NCBI RefSeq assembly: GCF_024679245.1
Contig: NC_090178.1
Location: 44,649,072 to 44,713,071, forward strand
Direction of reading: 5' to 3'
Source of the DNA: Pseudorasbora parva
Lineage: Eukaryota > Chordata > Actinopteri > Cypriniformes > Gobionidae
Length of the DNA: 64,000 nucleotides
The number at the start of each line of letters is the position of its first letter. The first letter of the stretch is position 1. The translations under genes were made by a program, and so were the position numbers. Positions 1 through 54,800 of the stretch are shown here, in pieces. Under the pieces are notes generated by a model. The model was not told the DNA's origin. It ran no database searches and worked only from the letters and a program-made list of their open reading frames with translations.

Positions 1-1335
1 GAATACTTTAAACAGAGGCCAAACAGTGTTTCCCACACATAGACTAATTTGTGGCGGACTGCCACATAATCAATAACGGCCGCCACATTCGTCATTCATT
101 CATTTTTACGCTATTTAATAGACCCACGCATATTCGTTTAGCGAATTTCCTTAAGTTCTCTCTCCGCCTTTTTGCGCGTCTCTTACTCACTCACTCACAC
201 ACACACGCGTTGCATTCGACCGTAAAACAAGGCAGCGCGCGGTCACGGCGCTCATATATTTCTAAACAAACCAGCGCGGTGTCAATCAATACAGACCAGT
301 GTTTCCCAACCGGGATCCCGAGCAAAAGTTGCGGGGACGCACTTACACTTCGGTTCATCTCGCATCTGATGACGCATCTTTAATATGGGTTGTAACTTGA
401 AAATAATGCTGTATGTATGTTTCTGTAGATGGATACACGTGCTGACTCCTCAGGTATGCACTACAACAACAGCGATAATAAAAGAAAAACGTGGGCAAAA
501 CGGTCTCTCTTTGTAAACTTTATAAAAACGCATGCGAGTGCTGCTGCTGTACGTCCGAATATGAGCAGTCATTTTCACCGTCATCACCCCCGTGTAGCCA
601 GGAGACTCGAATGAGAAGATCTGTCTTTGTGCACTCGTCCCAAAGCGCGCAAATATTGAGTTATCTTTCAAATCCTGTGCTTAAACGGACAAACTCACAA
701 AAAGTATGTCAAAATGTCATAGCCTTCTCTATGCCTTAAGTGAACTTTATACAGAAAATACGACGACTATCCGTGGGTCTTAAAGGGGCAGTAGCATTCA
801 CTGCTGTCTGTTTAATGTAAAACAAAAGATAAAGACATCACTCACTGCTCCTGACTGCTTTTGTAAGTTTAATAAGGATTATTTTTTAAATTTTAAACGG
901 TTAAATGTGTGGTTATTTTACTTTTGATTACTTCATTCCATTTCTCTACCTAAAAACTAATGTTGGACCTACCTGAAAAGCATTGTTTATTTTATTCTCA
1001 TCTTTGCTCAATAGTATTTATTTGTGCTGCTGCTTCTATTTAAGTTATCTGTTCTTATTTTCTTTATTTTCATTTGACAGTAGTCCTTTTTCCCCTGAAC
1101 ATAGCCAATACCGAACTTTACTGAAACGTGAACCTAAAACTGTGATACAAAGCGAACTGTGAGCAGTCTGTACTGTTACACCTCTAGCGTAACTTATGTG
1201 AGGGGGTGCCACAGAATTTTGAAAAATTTCAAAGGGTAAAAAAATAAGTCGTTAGATTAGTCGACTAATCGAAAAAATAATCGTTAGATTAGTCGACAGA
1301 AAAAATAATCGTTAGTTGCAGCTCTACTCAGTATG
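1..1335. repeat. Degenerate interspersed-repeat sequence, upstream rpa2 intron
   Basis: No exon is visible here. The stretch looks like decayed DNA-transposon sequence. Between about 1241 and 1320 the motif TTAGATTAGTCGAC recurs, and the block ends GTTAGTTGCAGCTCTA, the style of a hAT-type terminus in fish genomes. At 1125-1190 a sequence beginning ACGTGAACCTAAAACTGTG resembles the segment at 63310-63380. I could not define element ends or a target duplication, so the family is an inference. Short open frames here show no domain. Confidence 0.4.
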
Positions 1336-1676
1336 CATGAAACAGCATTTCACCCCCCCCTTTTAAGTGTAATTAAACCTGCTTGTTTTTGCACTGGTTG
1401 TTCATACCTCAGATAAGGGGTTTGTGATATTGACCAAAAATTACAGTTTTTTCCGCACTAAGGCGCACCGGATTATAAGGCACACCTTCAATTAATGGCC
1501 TATTTTAGAATTGTTTTCATATATAGGCCGCACCGGATTATAAGGCGCATAGAATAGAAGATACTGCAGTCAAACGTTTGACTGGGTTTGTGTTATGTAT
1601 CCACTAGATGGAGCTGTGCTAAAGGGAATGTCAACAAAACAGTCAGATAAAGTCAAACTTTATTGTGCATTCTGAC

Positions 1677-2322
1677 CAGGGCTTGACATTACCACCCGCC
1701 AAATGCGGGTAGGTTTCAGCTGTGGCGGGTAAGGCAGCCACTCCCACTAGCCACTTTGGCGGGTTGAATATAATTTCAGCCTACAGCCAAATGAAATGCG
1801 AAGACCGTCGTATCACAAAATTAAAATTGTCTTACAATTCTTTATCGATCAACTTGCAGTAGCCTAAGTAAAGGCGGGATAGGCGGAATCGTGCTAAATG
1901 ACACAACAGAAGCATGCAGAAGCTCTGTCACGCGCAATCAAGTTCTCCTTGTCAGTGTTGGGCAGTAGCATCGCTACATTTCTGAAGATCAAGCTCAAAT
2001 TGGAAACACTTCACTTTCTACGTTCCTTTCTGCCTCGCGCAGATGCGCACAGATGCACGCGAGCCTTTCAAAGGACTCCTTTGGCAATGAGCGCAGAAAG
2101 ATCGGGTTCGGCGGGTGCACGGGATACGCGCACTATCTAGTTGACGTTTGTTTCCGAGCGCTTAGTTCGCTGTTGCACGCGCGTCATCCGCGCGGTGACA
2201 AAAGAGAAATCGTCTTCAAGTTTTAAAATAATCTATTGTGTCTGTTGAATAAACACCTCTTATTAAAAGCATAGGGGTCCAGCCTGGCCACCTCTTAATA
2301 TGAATGAAACTTTTCCATGAAG

Positions 2323-2394
<72 letters not shown>

Positions 2395-3089
2395 TATAGG
2401 CACACGTTTTGTTTTTTGAGCAGGTCTTAATTCTTTTGCTACTGTAGCCTACTTTGAGCTTAGTTGAGTTGTCAATTAACTTAGTTTCCTGCAAAAGTGC
2501 CCAAGTCTAAATTGAGCATAAATGAAAACACATCATACACATACAGATGAGCAGACACACACTCTCGACACGTGGTTTTGTTAATATTATGGATCACATG
2601 TTTTTGTTTTGTTTTGTTGCCAAATACAATTTCGGCAATTTTTGAATAACTGAAAAATGTCTGATATGCATGTCTATCTGCTTGAATTTTATTGATCACT
2701 GAGATAACATTGATTGGAATGAAGTTGGTTCAATGTAAAATTAAATAAATAATTAGATGTAGTAAACCTTTTCTTGCCAATTTCCTTTAGCTTAGCTTGC
2801 TACTTTTCCTGGGGGGGTAGCTTCAGTGTAGCGAAGCTTAATTTAACGTAGAGCAGGCTATCTCACTCTGCATGTGAAAGTTTGAAAGGGTTTTAAATCT
2901 TCAAAATCAAGAAATCAAGTAAAATGACTAAAATTCAAGTAATTTAAGCATGCCAAATCAACTTTAATCATATAAAATGTAATTTCCAAACTGCAAAATT
3001 GTGGCCAGTGAGAATGCTGAGTGGCTAGTAACTTTGGAAAACCACTAGCCACAGTGGCTGGTGAGCAAAAAAGTTGATGTCAAGCCCTG
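1677..3089. mobile_element. Non-autonomous hAT element nested in the 1442-3503 element
   Basis: The termini are a perfect 13-bp inverted repeat, CAGGGCTTGACAT / ATGTCAAGCCCTG. Flanks are ATTCTGAC (1669-1676) and GTTCTGAC (3090-3097), an 8-bp duplication with one mismatch, which is the hAT signature. Length is 1413 bp with no transposase frame. It carries a (CA)n tract at 2324-2392. A diverged short relative lies at about 34636-34855. Confidence 0.85.
2324..2392. repeat. (CA)n microsatellite
   Basis: Uninterrupted AC/CA dinucleotide run of about 69 bp inside the hAT element. The apparent Cys-Val frame across it is an artefact. Confidence 0.97.
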
Positions 3090-3678
3090 GTTCTGACAAC
3101 TCCGTTCACTCCCATGGTAACGTTGATGTACATATTAACAATATCTCCCAGCCTTGGAAATCTTTTGGCAGTTGCTGCGAGACGGTAGTTCATATATGGA
3201 TGAGGAGATTTCGTCTTTTCATAAAACAAAAGCACCAAGAAGGACCACCTCAATTCATCGACGTTCATGTCCTGTGCTAGCGCTGCTGCCTTCATATTGA
3301 CTGTAGAGACGTGGTGCAGCTTAGTTGACTAGTCGTACTGAAACATTATTATTATTAAATTGTTTTCATTAGTTTTTCATACTGAAAAATTTTGACAGGG
3401 CCCCTTGATCCAAATAAGGCACTCCGGATTATAAGGCAACACTGTCGTATTTTGAGAAAATGAAAGGCTTTTAAGTGCGCCTTATAGTGCAGAAAATACG
3501 GTATTATCAATATTTTCTGGGATTTTCTCGATGAAGATAATTAAACTATTTTGCTGAGTGTGTGACAGATTTGCCAAATTGTCACGTTCCGTGGCCTTAT
3601 CTATCCTTTGCAACCTACCCTGGTAGTTGCAAAGAATATTGACTCAGATCAAAGTGATGCTGTTCAAAGTTTTGACTA

Positions 3679-4089
3679 CACTCTTAGAAGAAAAGGTTCT
3701 ATCGGCGCTATGTATTTGGAACCCTTAAAAGATTATAGAAGTATAGTTGAATATAGACCCTTTTATGCTAAAAGGGTTCTATAATGACAAGAAAGAACTA
3801 TTTTGGCACTTAAAAAGGGTTCTATATAGAACACTGACAAAAAAAATGCATTTCTTAGCTTAATTAACTATCTTAATTTTGAGTTATTGTTTCCCAAAAT
3901 AAGACAATTAATTTTGCTTGTCTAGTAAATACTTCTTGTTTTAAGAATGTTTAGATGTTTGGACTAGAAACAAGAAAAAAATGCTAAGTAAGAAAAGCAT
4001 TTTTTGCAGTGAACCTTTCAGGGGTTCCAACTACGTAGCTCCGATAGAACCTTTTAAGGTTCTATATAGAACCTTTTCTTCTAAGAGTG
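3679..4089. mobile_element. TA-flanked MITE (CACTCTTAGAAG termini)
   Basis: Left end CACTCTTAGAAGAAAAGGTT and right end AACCTTTTCTTCTAAGAGTG are perfect inverted repeats flanked by TA on each side (3677-3678, 4090-4091), consistent with a Tc1/mariner-type MITE. A second palindromic element is nested inside. Confidence 0.8.
3832..4011. mobile_element. Small palindromic MITE nested in the TA-flanked MITE
   Basis: Starts CACTGACAAAAAAAATGCAT and ends AGCATTTTTTGCAGTG, forming inverted ends around an AT-rich middle. It interrupts the host MITE. No coding capacity. Confidence 0.6.
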
Positions 4090-4139
4090 TAGGTAATACA
4101 CATGGTCCGTTATGATCACCACCATGTCACCTGTGGAGA

Positions 4140-5140
4140 AATTGCCAGCGCGACCTTTGACGGGGTCGGGAAAGGTCCACCCATAAGAATTTCAAACGGT
4201 AGACATCTTATTTGTTGCTGATGGTGACATTATAATTTCAGTCAATACAGCAGGACGCAGATCAACCCAATTTCTGCCTGTACCAATACACGCTTTATTA
4301 ATACGGTCTTTGATAATTCTATTAAGGTTTTCGACTTGTGCACTGGAGGTTGGGTGCATACGTGGTATGTGAAATTTCCTGGTAATATTAAGTTCTTTGA
4401 CTAACAATTGTGTGACTTTGGAAACGAATGGTGTCCCATTATCACAGTCTATAACCAACGGTATACCAAAACACAGTATAATGTCCTTAGCCAAAGCTTT
4501 CACTACAGTCTGTGCATTTTCTTTTCCACATGGAAAGGCTTCTGGCCACTTAGAGGCCCTGTCAACAATCACAAGCAAATATGTATTATTTCCACAAGGA
4601 GGCACGTGTACAAGCAATTTGCAAATGTTGTAATGGTGACTCAGGGTGGGGTAAAGCGTCATATTTAGTTGGCTTGTGTCTGTTGGTTTGAGCACACACT
4701 AAACAAGCATCCAATATCAACAGAGTATTTCTTTGCACATTTACTATGCAGTAAGATTTATTTAACATTTGTATCGCCTTCCTTTTCGACACCTGATACA
4801 CCATGATAATGTCTACATAGCATAACAATTGCAGATGCAGGTAGTGCAAGTCTACCTTGTTTGTCTGTTAATATTCCAGCTTGATCTGGTTTAACTTCAT
4901 TGTCTGACCAATAAGCCAAATCAGCTTGCGTAGGATTACCTTGTAATATTTTAATGTCCAAATCATTAGTCAATGATGAATAGGCACATCTTTGCCCCTT
5001 CTCTTGGACTTGGACATATGGACTTAATATTACTTCTTTAGCAGCCCATTTTGCTATCTCATCTGCAAATCTGTTTCCTTTGGCTTTATCTGTTTCTTCT
5101 GCAGGATGTCCTGCTACTTTATTAACAGCAAGTTTTGATA
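4140..5140 (-). mobile_element. Broken retrovirus-like pol fragment (RNase H C-terminus plus integrase)
   Basis: An old endogenous retroelement fragment. Read on minus, the order from 5140 downward is: a stretch like the RNase H C-terminal end (about 4960-5140), a zinc-binding segment with a CxxC pair (about 4680-4830), then an integrase catalytic core (4192-4695, longest frame 167 codons). In the core the signatures VDRASKWPEAFP, DCDNGTPF and SAQVENLNR match the D,D,E positions of retroviral integrases. The reading frame shifts between the zinc-binding part and the core, and there is no gag, protease, polymerase domain, env or LTR nearby. The WPEAFP/DNGTPF style is that of gamma/epsilon-like or Ty3-like fish elements; which one is not resolved. 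It lies antisense to rpa2 in an upstream intron and is surely non-functional. Confidence 0.8.
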
Positions 5141-6040
5141 CCTGTTGTGCTGCATGAATGAGCTCAGCTACAAAGCTATGGTGGGCTTTCCATTGGCCCC
5201 GACCAGAGTTTGGCTTTTACAGCTCAGAAGTGTATTGAGAGTTGCTGCCGACACTCACGGCAGATTAGATTACATGGCAGACACAAATGCACGTATCCGA
5301 ATGAAATCGTATTTATTACCACATATGAGTGAGGTCTGAATCCAATCTATAGGATATCAGAATCCATGCAATTTACTGCTTACACGTTCACGTCATATCC
5401 AATCAGTGGCACATGAGAGGAAAAATTTGGAATTGGGTCGCTTGAACCATGCCTAATGAGTGTTGTCCGAGGACTGCGGTGCGTTTATTTGTCCTGGGTG
5501 CTCTCTAAAAATCAGCCTCCTTAGAAATGCTTTGAACCGTCAGTGGAGAAAGGCATAAAGTTCATCATAATATACATCATATACATAATTCACCTGCTAT
5601 ATTGCTAAATCTATTTTCATATCAAGGTTCATCACAAAAGTTAGTTTGTGACGTCAAAAACACCAGTGATTTTTTTTTTTTGGGGGGGGGGGGCTGTCTT
5701 TGTTCACTGCAGTTTTTTGGAGAAAATACTCAGCAATGATCTTGACTTACGACTTTAAGAATTTTGTCTTAAAGCATATTTTAAGCACCACATAGACATA
5801 AACAACATTAAAAACTTGATTTTCAACACACGTGGTCCTTGATAATAAACATAATGAGTGCTGCTATCATTTTCATTAAAGGGCAACCTGTTCATATTGT
5901 TCATAACACATTATGCTGTTCATAACACATTAGTGTTTCTTGACCTTTTAAAACTCTTTAGTAACCACATATGTGTGGAAAATTCATAGAAATTCACTGA
6001 TGTTGTGAGAATGTTCACTACCTACATACATTTATATGGC
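5141..6040. other. Upstream rpa2 intron without recognised features
   Basis: AT-rich sequence with a short poly-T/poly-G run (about 5670-5693). I see no exon, RNA gene or delimited transposon here. Confidence 0.5.
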
Positions 6041-6200
6041 TTTCCTGTAGCTCAACCAGTAGAGCGTGGCGCTAGCAACGCCAAGGTCATGGGTTTGATT
6101 CCCAGGGAAAGCAAGAACTGACAAAAATGTGAAATGTGTACCTTGAATGCAATGTAAGTCGCTTTGGATAAAAGCGTCTGCCAAATGCTTAAATGTAAAT
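6040..6200 (+). mobile_element. tRNA-derived SINE
   Basis: The head resembles a tRNA: a box-A-like TAGCTCAACCAGTAGAGCG (about 6049) and a box-B-like GGTCATGGGTTTGATTCCC (about 6085). The tail AAGTCGCTTTGGATAAAAGC followed by GTCTGCCAAATG is the common tail of cyprinid SINEs. It ends just before the rpa2 exon acceptor at 6220. A tail-only copy is at about 22157-22200. It is a retroposon, not a functional tRNA gene, because the acceptor and anticodon stems are not paired cleanly. Confidence 0.8.
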
Positions 6201-6220
6201 TTATTCATTCATCTTTCCAG

Positions 6221-35424
<29,204 letters not shown>

Positions 35425-35526
35425 TTACATTTGTCATATCTGTAATCAGGCCTCAATAAGCCCATTTCTGATTTTTGTTGCATTCAAGGAAAACAGACCA
35501 TAATGTTTGTCCTTTTTGTTCATTTT

Positions 35527-35532
35527 AATAAA
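35527..35532 (+). terminator. rpa2: rpa2 poly(A) signal candidate
   Basis: AATAAA, 103 bp after the stop codon, followed by T-rich sequence at 35556-35568. Good placement for the rpa2 3' end. Confidence 0.7.
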
Positions 35533-35716
35533 AGCATACACATTTACAAACTCATTTCCTTTTTTTAGATGTCTGCATGTCCTAAAGAATAAGCAGTAAA
35601 AAGGACATTGAAGTGTATATTTGTTAAACCTTGCATTGGCACAACTTATTTAGACACATTGAAAAGTATTTCATAGATATGTGTACTGTGGAGACAATAT
35701 ATTGGCTGGTTCTTTG

Positions 35717-35722
35717 TTTAAT
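35717..35722 (-). terminator. themis2: themis2 poly(A) signal candidate
   Basis: On minus this reads ATTAAA, 55 bp after the themis2 stop (35777-35779). It is a common variant signal; no AATAAA is closer on this strand. Confidence 0.5.
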
Positions 35723-35776
35723 ACTTCCTGTCGTGAAGACACAGCAACTGTATTCATTTGTGTACGTGTCCTTGTT

Positions 35777-50690
<14,914 letters not shown>

Positions 50691-50762
50691 CTCTCACGGC
50701 TAGCGGACAGTCACACACTGCGCTGGTCTGTTGTTTGCACACAGTACAAATATATGTAGCTA

Positions 50763-50786
50763 AGAGGAAGTCTCAAAAGTGACTCA
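50763..50786. promoter_or_regulatory. Candidate PU.1/ETS and AP-1 motifs upstream of themis2
   Basis: AGAGGAAGT (50763-50771, PU.1 box) and TGACTCA (50780-50786, AP-1) lie 73-98 bp upstream of the themis2 ATG. Myeloid and B-cell expression of the gene makes PU.1 control plausible. Motif matches only. Confidence 0.4.
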
Positions 50787-51634
50787 CCCACAACCCACAA
50801 ACACCATTGTGAACTGCATGCAAGCCTTTTATTTTCATTTTCATTGAATTGTTTATTTAAATAGATAAAATGTAATGTACCGTCTTTTATTATACTTCTG
50901 TATTTTGTTTTAAATAACTGCATTAGCAATGAGTGTTTTTGTCATTAACAAGTGTGACCACAAGTTTTTGTGACCACACTTGTTGTTATCCTGTATAACA
51001 CTTGACACTTCTCCAGGAACTACACATCCTTTTATGGCGAAGGCTCCGCTCATGAATATTACCTGAGTAATACTGATATCGATAAGTTAACCTTCCTAAA
51101 AGGGGGTTCACACTGGAAGGCGCGTCCACCATCTTAGAATGGTCAGTTTGTTGTCCCTCACAGTTACAATCAATGATGTCACAACATTTTACGCAGTTTC
51201 TGGCTGTAAAACCATCCCGATTTAAATACCCGAAGAAATGGGACATCATTTTATCAGGTAAGAATGTGTTGATGTGTGTATTAACTCAATATTACAGGTT
51301 TTTACTGTGGTGACTTTTTAATGCTGTTAGCTAACGCTTTCGTCTTGTTTTTATTGTGTTAGTTTAGCATAATCATCTGCTAAAATGTCTATTGCACATA
51401 TAGATGTGGCTATCTACGGGTTGGAGATGCACATTTCTCTAGAACAGAGTGTCACGGTGCCTCACGGACCGGTGTTTTGACCGTTCCAATATGGCGGATA
51501 TCTTCGAACGGTCGCTAATGAGGCATCTATGTATATATACAGCTATGGTTCACACACGTTCAGGCTTTCAGCACAGAGGGATTCGTTAATCCGCCAGTTG
51601 ACCGAACGCCCACTTACTCACGTCTGCTTTTAAG

Positions 51635-51696
51635 CCAATCAGTTGCGACTACTGAAGGAATCTCGCGTTACGTGTTTAATATTAATGAGCCGGAAG
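51635..51696 (+). promoter_or_regulatory. ppp1r8: CCAAT box and ETS motif upstream of ppp1r8
   Basis: CCAAT at 51635-51639 and CCGGAAG at 51690-51696 lie 123 and 66 bp before the ATG. This is the usual furniture of TATA-less housekeeping promoters. Confidence 0.5.
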
Positions 51697-51761
51697 ACGT
51701 TCAGTTTGAGCAGCTTACCCAGGATGCTCGGCGTGTCGCTAGCAGAGAAGAATGTGTGACA

Positions 51762-51811
51762 ATGGCAACAAATTCTATAGAGAAGAATCCACATTTCGAC
51801 TGTCCGTCATG
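51762..51811 (+). CDS. ppp1r8: ppp1r8 exon 1 (start codon)
   Basis: MATNSIEKNPHFDCPS and two bases of the Trp codon, donor GTAAAAAA. Confidence 0.9.
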
Positions 51812-54800
51812 GTAAAAAAGCAAACAAAAACAAACAAACAACAACGCAGTACATTATGGATTTAGTGCATGAAAATAGATTTATCTTATCCAGCATCAAA
51901 ACGTCAATCTTGCACCGAACTGTTAGCTCTTGCTCTTTAGCAGATAACTCAAACGTGTTTCTTTGTATAGAAGAGTATATCATTTTAATTGATCAAACCA
52001 GGGACCATCTCAGAAGCAGAATGTTTTAGTTATGACGATAATCTACACACTGTATGATTTGTGGAGTGAGATAAGCTTATGAATTGTTGATTTCAGGGCA
52101 GGGAAGCCTCCAGCAGGAATGCATCTGGACGTGGTGAAAGGAGACAAACTTGTTGAGGTATTGCATTGAGTTTTAACTAAGATTATTGGTTAAAAGTGGA
52201 CTTGTTAATAATTTAACCATCACAGATTTTTGGTAAATAGTTCTGTTCCCCCAGTCGTCCCAAACCAGTACAGAACGTTATTTTTAATCATCTTGCTGCA
52301 AGTCTTTGGATTTTGGTTTTGGTCAAGTCTTTAGTCTTTGGTTAAAAGTGACAACAACTCCAAAAAAGCACAAACATAAGCTCTCTTTTTATATAAACAT
52401 AACTTAATGGTCGGTCATAAGTTTGGAAGCATTAAAATTGTATTTAATGTTTAAAAAAAAAAAAAGACTTAAAAGGTTAGTTCACCAAAAAATGAAATTG
52501 ATGTCATTAACTCCTCACCCTAATGTCGTTCCACACCCGTAAGACCTCCGTTCATCTTCACACACAGTTTAAGATATTTTCTATTTAGTTAGACAGCATA
52601 TCTAAGTGTATGCACACTATACTGTCCATGTCCAGAAAGGGAATAAAAACATCATCAGAGTAGTCCATATGAGACATCAGTTAGTTAATTAGAATCTCTT
52701 GAAGCATCGAAAATACATTTTGGTCCAAAAATAACAAAAACTGATGATTCGATGATTCGGATCGCCAGTGTCACGTGATTTCAGCAGTTTGGCATGCGAT
52801 CCGAATCATTGATCGATTCACTGATTCATAACCGTTTGAATCTTTATTTGAGGTTTGAACACAAACAAGGAAGAGAAGACAATGCTGAATAAAGTCGTAG
52901 TTTTTGTTATTTTTGGACCAAAATGTATTTTCGATGCTTCAAGAGACTCTAATTAACCCACTGATGTCTCATATGGACTACTGTGATGATGTTTTTATTC
53001 CCTTTCTGGACATGGACAGTATAGTGTGCATACACTTGGATACGCTGTCGGACTAAATCCAAAATATCTTAAACTGTGTCTGAAGACGAACGGAGGTCTT
53101 ACGGGTGTGGAGCGACATTAGGGTGAGGAGTTAATGACATCAATTTCATTTTTGGGTGAACTAACCCTTTAAGCTCACCAACGCTGTATTTATTTGCTTA
53201 GAAAATACAGTATAAACAGTAAAATTGTGAAATTATTACACTTTAAAATAGCTGTTTTCTGTTTTAATATAAAACTGGAGTTATGTTTTTTTTGGTTAAT
53301 TTATTTGGGATAATTTGTTTGAGCAAGTACACAACCAGCCAGTGTTCAAAACGCTCTCCTTACCTTAGCCCGATTCACAACTTTAGGCGTACACAACCCA
53401 CAATAAAGATGATAATGCCGCAAATAACTGCAATTACAGGTTTCAAACAGAGATGGTGTTCAAGGGGAAAAACATGCGGACTGCAGCGTTAAAGATGCTC
53501 TAGAATAGAAAACTGTATATAGGCTTGTTCGACTTCACCTAGCGATGCGCAGAACGATCGGCGGCTGACTTGAAGCAGTGCATGCCAGTTAGAAATTTTG
53601 TCTGACTTGAGACAGCGCCGATGGCACGTGACTGTGACGTATGTCAACAAAGTACCGCGAGAGTGATTCAAGACCAGCTGGCTGATGCAGCCGCTGCAGA
53701 TTCTTAAAGGGGACTGCAGGAGGCTGCACAACCTCTGATGACGACACAGCTGATCCACGATTGGCCGATTCGCCGTATGACAGTGCTCACATGCGTTTCC
53801 TGTTTATTCTAAAACCTTATGTTACGCTAATGCTCACAAATCATTTATTTATAACAGTAAAACCTCTTTTCATGTAGACGCGATGTTATATCATCATGTT
53901 TATCAAACTAAAACTGATCAAAACCGTTGACAACACTTCATTGATAGTGTATGTTTATATGTTGAACTTTAATCTTGTCCAAATAGACGCTTTATTAAAC
54001 AGTATATAAAGTATTGGATGAAAATATCATTTGAAACATCTGTGTATTTGAGAAATATTGCATTTATTTAACTTCAGCTGTGATAAAGTTTGCAAACACA
54101 GTGCAAGCGTCACTGCGGGAAGCAGAAAGTGTCCGACTTCACGTCTCCGTTTGCAGCTCCTTCCCGCCTGCACTCGGCTACTCTCGCCGATCGCATGCAT
54201 CCAGCCGCAGCAGATGTCGAACACACCTTTCACCTTGGTATAGTTGAATAATACGAGTTCTGTTTATGGAACTAACATACCATGAGCCTCAAACATTTTT
54301 GTTTCCCCCTTCGTATGTAAATCTTGTATATTAACAAGATTTAACTATTTTAACAGATTTAATCTATATTAACATAACTGAAAATGACGACTAGAATGAA
54401 AAACTTGACCAAATCCCCCATTTTCTGTTAAAAGACCGTGTATTCTAGCCATAGTTTTAATTACAATTTTTAAAAACAATCTGGCAACCATCTGCACACA
54501 AGCGCTCTCTCTCTTGTGTGTGGATGATCTGAAAATACCAATAAACAAGCAAGCTGCATTTCAGCAATCTCCATTTGAGATATTCTGCTCAGTGTCATTC
54601 AGTCGGTCTATGTTTTGTCAGGACTCATGAGCTGTTTGCGATTGTGATTGCTGAATAACTGCACTTGTGTGAGCTACTGAAATGAGCCAATCAGACAAAA
54701 GCTCAACATTATTATTCATGACCCTTCAAAATAAGGCAAAAACAGAGCATTTCATTATTGGGACAAATCCTAGGGTTGTAAATGGACCTGTAAAACCGTA

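Larger units (their letters stand above)
1442..3503. mobile_element. Non-autonomous DNA transposon with TTCCGCACTA(T)AGGCGCA termini
   Basis: The left end (TTTTTTCCGCACTAAGGCGC) and the right end (GCGCCTTATAGTGCAGAAAA) are inverted copies. The phrase CCGGATTATAAGGC recurs near both ends (about 1469, 1533 and 3423). There is no transposase frame. A hAT element (1677-3089) is inserted inside, so this one is older. Superfamily not assigned from sequence. Confidence 0.65.
50691..51761. promoter_or_regulatory. Divergent intergenic region themis2 / ppp1r8
   Basis: 1071 bp separate the two start codons. Beside the motifs listed separately, 51110-51560 looks repeat-derived (GGCATCTATGTATATATACA is a recurring fish sequence) and includes a YY1-like AATATGGCGG at about 51489. 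No TATA box is obvious at either gene. Confidence 0.6.

Noticed and set aside
2216..2494. Open frame with a long Cys-Val run, and similar frames at 8806, 13117, 43490 and 48975
   Set aside because: They are translations of CA, TG and TA microsatellites; no domain, no splice context.
6040..6120. Possible tRNA gene
   Set aside because: Boxes A and B are tRNA-like but the cloverleaf does not close and a SINE tail follows; it is a SINE.
1..6220. Further upstream rpa2 exons within the window
   Set aside because: I looked for the conserved OB-fold segment around the family's MDVxQWVDT and found none; these exons must be further upstream.
51110..51260. THAP-like zinc-finger exon in the intergenic region (FKYPKKW-like residues)
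   Set aside because: Cysteine and histidine spacing of a THAP domain is not met and stops interrupt; the similarity is too weak to call.
51486..51502. YY1 site at AATATGGCGG
   Set aside because: The same kind of motif occurs in clear repeats (about 26437, 44333 and 58170), so it is more likely repeat-derived than a promoter element.
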